From positions 682,001 to 746,000 of the forward strand of contig NZ_JAUZQD010000002.1 in NCBI RefSeq assembly GCF_030709675.1: a DNA stretch of 64,000 nt, written 5' to 3'. The DNA comes from Symbioplanes lichenis (GTDB lineage: Bacteria; Actinomycetota; Actinomycetes; Mycobacteriales; Micromonosporaceae). Made by a program: the position numbers and the translations under genes. Of the stretch, positions 53,475 to 62,400 are shown piece after piece. Within the stretch, counting starts at the first letter, position 1, and each line of letters begins with the position of its first letter. The notes below the pieces were generated by a model. It saw only the letters and a list, made by a program, of their open reading frames with translations, was not told where the DNA came from and did not search any database.

Positions 53475-56400
53475 TCTTCCGCCCGGAGCGCGCCGCCCCA
53501 TCCCTCGGTCGAGTAGTGCGCCGGGGCCTCCAGCAGCCAGTCGCCGACGATCCGCGCGGTCGTCGCCACGTGCTCGCCCTCGATGATCGTGAAGTGGTCG
53601 CCGGGCGCCTCGACGACCTGACCCATCGCCGCCAGCACGCCGGCGCGCCACTCGGGCCGCTCGTCGGTGACGAGGGGCTGGGCCGGGCGGACGTACAGGG
53701 TCGGCGTGGTGAGCCCGGCCGGTCGCCAGCCGCGCAGCAGCTCCAGGCACCAGACCTGGGCGGTGATCCGCTCCGAGAGGTTGCCGCCGCCCATCAGGCG
53801 CAGGTAGTCCACGAACCGTTCGTTCAGCGCGCTGCGGAACAGCTCCTCGGGCCCGCCGCCGTCGCCGTCGAAGCTGTACGAGTCGATCAGCACCACCCCG
53901 CGCGGGGCCCGGCCGCGGGCCTGCAGCTCCTTGGCCACCTCGTACGCCACGACGCCGCCCGACGAGTGCCCGACGAGCGCGAGGTCGCCGTCGCCCGCCC
54001 CGGCCTCGACCGCGTCGGCCAGGCTGCGCACCAAGGTGTCCAGCGTGGCCGGCAGCGCCTCCCCGGCGTGGAACCCGGGCGGCACCAGCGCCGACACCCG
54101 CCGCCCGGCCCCGAGGTGCTCCGCCAGCCGGGTGTAGACCTGCGGCCCGGTGGTCATGACGGTCGGGCACACGAGGATCAGGTGCGGGCCACCTTGCCCG
54201 GGGCTCAGCTCGACCAGGGCGGCCTCCGAGCCGGCCGAGTCGTGGAACTTCGGCCGCAGCCGCGCCCCGCCGGCCATCAGTTGCTGGGCGCTCCCCAGCT
54301 CGCCGCTGCGCATCGCCTGCAGGTAGAGCTCGCCGAAGAAGTCCGGCGGGGCCTCCGCCGCCGGGCCGCCGGTCGCCGGGTGCAGGGCGGCGTCCAGGGC
54401 CCGGGCCAGGCTGCGCGGGTCCGGGTGGTCGAACACCGCCCCGGCCGCAAGGGTGGCCCCCGTGCGGGCCTGCAGGACGTTGCGCAGCTCGACGGCGGTC
54501 AGCGAGTCGAAGCCGAGCTCCTTGAACGGCTGGTCGTCGTCGAACCGCGCGTCCGGGGTGTGACCCAGCACCGCCGCGGCCGCCTCCCGGACCAGGGTGA
54601 GCAGGGCTTCTTCCCGCTCGGCGGCGGGCAGCCCGGCGATGCGCAGGGCCGGCTCGCCGGAGCCCGAGGCGCCCGGCTGCACCAGGGCGACCGCGGCCTC
54701 GGGGAGGTCGGCGAGCAGGGGGCTCGGGCGGGCCGCCGTGAAGACCGGGGCGAAGCGGGCCCAGTCGATGTCGGTCACCACGAGGGTGGTCTCGTCGTCG
54801 TGCAGAGCCCGCTGCAGCGCGGCCAGGGCCAGGTCCGGGCGCATGGGCACCAGGCCGAGCAGGCCGAGATGGTCCCGCTGCCCGGACTCGGCGGCGGCGA
54901 GCATGCCGCCCTCGTCCCACGAGCCCCAGGCGATCGAGGTCGCGGTGCGGCCCCGCGCCCGGCGGGCGGCAGCCAGGGCGTCCAGGTACGCGTTGCCCGC
55001 CGCATAGCCGCCCTGCCCGCCGCCGCCCCACGAGCCGGCGCCGGAGGCGAAGAGGACGAACGCGTCCAGCTCGGCGTCGCGGGTGAGCTCGTCGAGGTGG
55101 TGAGCGCCGGTCAGCTTCGGCGCGAGCTGGTGCTCCAGCTCGGCGGGGGTCAGGGCGGTCAGGAGCGTGGGATCCCCCGCGACACCGGCGGCGTGCACGA
55201 CCGTCCGCAGCGGATACTCCTCGGGGATCTCGGCCAGCGTCTCGGCCAGGGCGTCGCGGTCGGCGACGTCGCAGGCGGCGACGGTGACCTGGGCGCCGGC
55301 GGTCTCCAGCTCCAGGCGCAGCAGGTCGGCGCCCTCGGCGTCGGGGCCGCGGCGGCTGAGCAGGAGCACGTGCTCGGCGCCGCGCTCGACGATCCAGCGG
55401 GCGACGTGGGCTCCGAGGCCGCCGGTGCCGCCGGTGATCAGTGCCGTGCCCGTGGTGGTCCAGGGCGCGGGGCCGTTGCTCGCCGGGGCGTGCACGAGGC
55501 GACGGCCGAAGGTGCCGGCCGGGCGGATCGCGAGCTGGTCCTCGCCGGTGGTGTTGGTCAGAGCGGTGGCCAGGGCGTGGGCGGTGCGGGGGTCGAGGGT
55601 GGGCGGCAGATCGATCAGGCCGCCCCAGCGGGTGGGCTGTTCGAGGGCCGCGACCCGGCCGAGGCCCCAGAGCGCGGCTTGCTCGGGTGCGGTGAGCGGG
55701 TTCTGGGCGCCGGTCGAGACTGCGCCCTGGGTCAGCACCCACAGCCTCGGGCCGGTGTCCGGGATCGCGGCCAGCAGCTCGGTGACGGTATCCAAGGCCG
55801 GGACGAGGGACACGATGCCGGTGAGCCCGGATCCGAGCTGCGGGCGGCCGGCGTTTTCCACGATCCGGGTGCCGGATCCCAGCGCGTCGGCCACGGCGAC
55901 GGTCAGGGGGTCGCCGGCCCGGCCCGGGGCGGCCACGACGGCCCACCGGCCGGCGGTGGCCTGGGCGGGCTGGAGGCGCAGCGGCTTCCAGGATTCGCGG
56001 TAGCGCCAGCCGTTCACGGTGGTGTCGTCGCGATGCCGGTCGCGCCAGGTGGCGAGGGCCGGGAGCATCGTGGCGGCCAGGGTGTCGTCCACGCCGAGCG
56101 TCTCGGCGAGGCTGCCGGCGTCGTGCGAATCCACCGTGGCCCAGAACTCGCCGTCCAGCGAAGGCGACGCGGTCGCCACGGCGGGCTCGGGCCAGAACCG
56201 CTGCCGCTGGAAGGCGTAGGTCGGCAGCGGCACTCGCCGGGCTCCCCGCTCCGCGAACACCGGCGACCAATCCACGGCGACGCCCTGCGCATACAACCGG
56301 CCCAGAGCGCTCAACAACGCCTCATTGTCGCCGCGGTTGCGTCGCAGCATCGGCACGCTGTTGTCCACCAGCCCGGACAACACCCCGTCCGGGCCCGCCT

Positions 56401-59400
56401 CGACCAGCGTCGTCACCCCTTGCTCGGCCAGCCATCGTACGCCGTCGGCGAACCGCACCGTGCCGCGCACTTGCTGGACCCAATAGTCGGCCGTTTGCAT
56501 GGCATCGTCGGGCGCGCCGGTCAGATTCGACACGATCGGGATCAGCGGCTCCCGGAACTCCACCTCCGCGAGCACATGCGCGAATGCTGCGAGCATCGGC
56601 TCCATCAATGCCGAGTGGAAGGCGTGCGAGACCCTGAGCCGCGTCACCTTCCCGGTCGCCGACGCGATGAGCGCGTCCACCGCTTCCTGCGGGCCGGACA
56701 CCACCACCGAGCCGGCCGTGTTGACCGCCGCGATCGAGACGGTGTCGGGCACCTCGCCCTCGGGCATCTCGATCGTGGCCATCGCACCGCCGACCGGCAA
56801 CGCCTGCATCAGCCGGGCCCGGGCCGCCACCACCCGCGATGCATCCTGCAACGACCACATCCCCGACACGTAAGCGGCCGTCACCTCACCGATCGAATGC
56901 CCCAGCAGATAGTCGGGCGTCACACCATGGGCGCGCAGCACCTCGAACAGGGCCGCCTCGATCACGAACAGCGCCGGCTGCGCCCATCCGGTCTGGTTGA
57001 TGAGGTCGGCGTCGTCGCCCCACATCACCTCCGCCAGCGGCAGCTCCAACTCGGCGAGAAGGGCATCCACCGCCGCGGCAAAGACATCCGACGACTCATA
57101 CAGCTCACGGGCCATGCCGATGCGTTGCGCGCCCTGCCCGGTGAACAGCACAGCCAGCCGGGGAGCCGCCTGCGCAGTCACCGGGACAACGCTGCGCAGA
57201 CCGGCGAGCAGGTCGTCACGGTCGCGGCCCACCACCACGGCCCGGTGGTCGAACAGCGCTCGTGCATCCAACAGCGACCAGGCCACATCCACCGGGCGCA
57301 ACGAGGGATGCGACTCGACGTGGGCGGCGAGACGGGCGGCCTGGGCGCGTACGGCGTCGTCGGTCTTGCCCGACAGGATCCACGGCACCCACGGCTTCGA
57401 CTCCGTGTCGCTCGACGGCGGGGCGGCCGGGACGGCGGGCGGTTCCTCGAGGATGGCGTGGGCGTTGGTGCCGCTGATGCCGAACGAGGACACGCCGGCG
57501 CGGCGCGGGTGACCGTTGGCGGGCCACGGCATCGCCGCCGTCAGCAGCCGGACGTCGCCCTCGGTCCAGTCGACCTGAGCGGTGGGCGCGTCCACGTGCA
57601 GCGTCCTGGGGAGCAGGCCGTGGCGCAGGGCCATGACCATCTTGATGACGCCGGCGACACCCGCGGCGGCCTGCGTGTGCCCGATGTTGGACTTCAGGGA
57701 TCCCAGCCACAACGGCTGGTTCTTGGGACGGTCCTGGCCGTAGGTGGCCAGCAGCGCCTGGGCTTCGATCGGGTCGCCGAGCCGGGTGCCCGTACCGTGG
57801 GCCTCCACCGCGTCCACCTCGGAGGGTGACAGGCCCGCCGCCGCCAGCGCTTGACGGATCACCCGCTGCTGGGAGGGCCCGTTCGGGGCGGTCAAGCCGT
57901 TGGAGGCGCCGTCCTGGTTGACCGCGCTCGAGCGGAAGATCGCCAGGATCTCGTGGCCGTGGCGCTCGGCGTCGGACTGCCGTTCCAGCACCACCATGCC
58001 GGCGCCCTCGGCCCAGCCCGCGCCGTCGGCGCTGTCGGCGAAGGACTTGCACCGCCCGTCGGCGGCCATGCCGCCCTGCACGGTGAAGCCCACGAACACG
58101 TCCGGCGTCGCCATCACGGTGACGCCGCCGGCCAGGGCCAGCGAGCACTCCCCCGCCCGCAGCGCCTGCGCGGCCAGGTGCATGGACACCAGCGACGACG
58201 AGCAGGCCGTGTCCACGCTGACCGCGGGTCCCTCGAGGCCGAGGGTGTAGGCGACCCGGCCGGAGATCGCGCTGCCCGCCGCGCCGGTGATCATGTGACC
58301 CTGGACGTCCTCGCCGCTGCGGGCGACGAGGTCGGTGTAGCCGGACTGGTAGGCGCCCGCGAAGACGCCGGTCGGGCTGCCGGCGAGGGTGCCCGGGTCG
58401 ATGCCCGCCTGTTCGAGAGCTTCCCACGACACTTCGAGCAGCAGCCGCTGCTGGGGGTCGGTGGCCAGCGCCTCGCGGGGCGAGATGCGGAAGAACGCCG
58501 CGTCGAACTCGTCCACCCCGTCGGCGAAGCCGCCCTCGCCGGTGGCCGAGGTGCCCGCCGTGGCGCCGGTGCCCAGCAGGCGGCCGAGGTCCCAGCCGCG
58601 GTCGGCCGGGAAGGGCGCCACCCCGTCGGCCTCGTCGGCCACCAGGCGCCACAGGTCGTCCGGGTTGCTGACCCCGCCGGGGAAGCGGCAGGCCATGCCC
58701 ACGATGACGATCGGGTCGTCCGCGACCGGCACGAGCGCCGGGGCGGTCGTGGTGGCCGCCGGCAGGGCGTCGCCGAAGCCGGCGGCCAGGTGCGCGGCGA
58801 GACGCGTCACGGTCGGATAGTCGAACACCGCGCTGGACGCGAGCCGCAGCCCGGTCCGGGTCTGCAGCACGTTGCGCAGCTCGACCGCGGTCAGCGAGTC
58901 GAAGCCGAGCTCCTTGAACGGCTGGTCGCCGGCGACGCGGGTGCCCGGGGCGTAGCCGAGCACCGCCGAGGCGGCGTCCCCGACCAGGTCGAGCAGCGCC
59001 TTCTCCCGGTCGGCGGGGGCGAGCCCGGCCAGCCGGTGCGCCGGGCCGTCCGCGTCCCCGGCGACGGCCGCGCGGCGCAGCACGCCCCCGGCCAGGGCCC
59101 GCCAGATCGCCGGTACGCCGCCCGGTGCGCGCAGGGCCCGTACGTTGAGCCGGGTCAGCGCCACCACCGGGGCCTCCGCCCGCAGCGCCCGGTCGAAGAG
59201 CGCCAGGCCCTGCTCCACCGAGACCGGCGGGATGGCCGAGCGGGCGATGCGCCGCAGGTCGGCGTCGGACAACTCGCCGGTGCGCCCGACCTCGGTCGTC
59301 CACGCGCCCCAGGCCAGCGAGAGTCCGGGCCGGCCCTCGTGGCGGCGCTGTTGCACCAGGGCGTCCAGGAAGGCGTTACCCGCGGCGTAGTTGCCCTGCC

Positions 59401-62400
59401 CGCCGCCGCCGAGGATCCCGGCGAGCGAGGAGAAGACGACGAACATCGACAGGTCCCGGTCGCGGGTCAGCTCGTGCAGATGCCAGGCGGCGTCCACCTT
59501 CGGGGCGAGCACCCGGTCCAGCTGCTCGCGGGTCAGGCTGCCGATGACACCGTCGTCGAGGACACCGGCGGTGTGCACGACGCCGTCGACCGGATGCGCG
59601 TCCAGCACCGCGGCGAGGGCCGCGCGGTCCGTGACGTCGCACGCCACGATCTCGGCCCGGGCGCCGAGCTCCGCCAGCTCGGCGACGAGCTCGGCGGCAC
59701 CCGGGGCGTCGGTGCCGCGCCGGCTGAGCAGCAGCAGGCTCCGGATCCCGTACGCACCGGCGAGATGCCGCGCCACCAAGCCGCCCAGACCGCCGGTGCC
59801 GCCCGTGACGAGGACTGTCCCGGTGGGCGTGACGACCGGCTCGTCCGTGGGGCGCGACCGGGTCAGCCGGGCCGCGTGGAGCCGGCCGTCGCGCAGCATC
59901 AGTTGCGGCTCGTCCGCCGCCAGGACGTTGCCGAGCGTGGCGGGATCCCATTCCGCGTCGGTGTCGAGCAGAACGATCCGCCCGGGATTCTCCGTCTGCG
60001 CCGACCGCACCAGACCGTGCACAGCGGCCGCCGCCAAGTCCGTCGGCGGCTCCGTCACCGCGCCGCGGGTCACCACCACCAGCGGGTCGGCGTTGTCGCC
60101 GGCCAGCCACAGCTGCAGCTGGTCCAGGACCCAGCCGGTCACCTCGTGGGTGGAGGCGGGCACCGCGTCCGGGTCGCCGGCCACCGTCAGCACCACCGGC
60201 CGGTCCACCGGATCGGCGCCGAGCGGCGTCGCGCGGTCGGCCACGATCCACTCCGGCACCGGGATCCCGGCCGGGTCGATGCCGATCCAATCCAGAGTCA
60301 GAACAGCGCTGTCGTCGGCGGTGCCGGTCAGGGAACCGTCCGGGAGCGGCCGCACCGCGAGCGAGCCGATCGACAGCACCGGCAGCCCACTGCCGTCGGC
60401 GACCGCGACCGCCACCTCGTCCGTCCCCGTACGCGTCATCGTGACCCGCACCCGGGCCGCACCAGAGGCCCGCAGCACCACGTCGCCGAAGCTGAACGGC
60501 AGGCCGCCCTCGCTGACCCCGGCGAACACGGCCGGGTGCAGGGCGGCGTCCAGAAGCGCGGGGTGGATGGCGTAGAAGCCGGCGGCCGCCCGGGCGCCCT
60601 CGGGCAGCTCCACCTCGGCCAGGACCCGGTCGCCGAGCCGCCATGCCCGGCTCAGTCCCTGGAACAGCGGGCCGTAGGAGGCCGAGGCGGCGTAGAAGTC
60701 ACTCAGATCGATCTCGGTCGCCCCGGCCGGCGGCCAGGCCTGGCTCACCGGCTCGAACTCGGCGCCCGCCACGGCCGCGCCGGAGCTCAGGACGCCGCTC
60801 GCGTGCCGCGTCCACTCGTCCTGCCCGTCCGGCCGGGCATAGACGGCCACGGCCCGCTGCGTCTCGCCGGCGTCCACGACCACCTGCACCTGGACCCCAC
60901 CCTGCGCGGGCAGCACCAGCGGCGCCTCGAGGACCAGCTCGTCCAGCCGGTCGCACCCGACGCTGTCCCCCGCCCGCACGGCCAGCTCCACGTACCCCGT
61001 GCCCGGGAAGACCACATTCCCCTGTACGGCGTGATCGCCCAGCCACGGGTGGGTGCGCAGCGACAGCCGGCTCGTGAACAGCACGCCGTCGCTGTGCGGC
61101 AACGCCACCATGGCCCCGAGCAGCGGGTGCTCGGCGGGATCCAGCCCGGCGGCAGTCACGTCGGCCGGGCCGCCGGTCGCCTCGGGCCAGTAGCGCCGGT
61201 GTTCGAACGGGTAGGTCGGCAGGTCGACCCGGCGCCCGGTGACCGCGTGGGTCCAGTCGACGCCGACGCCGTACGTCCAGGCCTGGGCCAGGGCCTGCAC
61301 CAGCCGCCGCAGGTCGCCCTCGTTGCGGCGCAGCGTGCCCAGCACCGCCGCCGTGCTGTCCGGGCTGCTCTCCACGATGTCCTGGATCGCGGGCAGCAGC
61401 ACCGGATGCGGGCTGATCTCGATGAACGTGACCGGCCCGGCCGCGATCAGCTCCCGCGCGACCGGCTCGAACGACACCGGCCGGCGCATGTTGGCGAACC
61501 AGTAGCCCGCGTCGAGGGTGCCCGGCTCCCGGACGCCCGGCTCCACCGTCGAGTGGAAGGGCACCGAGCCCGCCCGCGGCTCGACGTCGCGCAGCAGCTC
61601 GGCCAGGTCGCCGGCCAGATGGTCGACCAGGTCGCAGTGGGTGGCCACCGAGGAGGCGACCACCCGGGCCCGGACGCCTTCCTCGGTGAGCCGGGCCGTG
61701 AAGTCCTCGACCGCGTCCTGCGCGCCGGCCACCGTCACCGTCGCCGGGCCGTTGATCCCGGCGATGCTCAGGCCCTCGGGCAGCAGCTCGCGGACCCGGT
61801 CCACCGGCAGCGCGACGGAGGCCAGCACGCCCCGGCCCACCATTCGCTCGGCCAGCAGCCGGCTGCGCAACGCCACCACCCGGGCGCCGTCGGCCAGACT
61901 CAGCTCGCCGGCCACGCAGGCCGCCGCGATCTCGCCCTGGCTCGCGCCGATCACAGCGTCCGGCTCCACGCCGAAGGAGCGCCACACCGCCGCGAGCGAC
62001 ACCATGACCGCCCACAGCACGGGCTGCACGACCTCGACCCGCTTGAGCGCGGCGTCGTCGCCGAGCATCTCCGGGAGCGACCAGTCCACGAACGGATCCA
62101 AAGCTTCCTGACACTCCCGCAGGCTCGCGGCGAACACCGGCGAGGAGCCGAGGAGGTCCCGGGCCATGCCCACCCATTGCGAGCCCTGCCCGGGGAAGAC
62201 GAAGACGACCCGGTCCGCCGTGCGGGCCTGCGCCGGGGCGACGGCGCCGGCGCTGATCGCGCGCAGGGCGTCGAGGTCGCCGGCCACCAGGGCGGCCCGA
62301 TGCTCGAAGGCTTCCCGCGTGTGCAGCAGCGACCAGGCGACATCCTCGGCGCGCAGTCCGGGATCCGCGGTGATCCGGTCGAGCAGCCGGGCTGCCTGGG

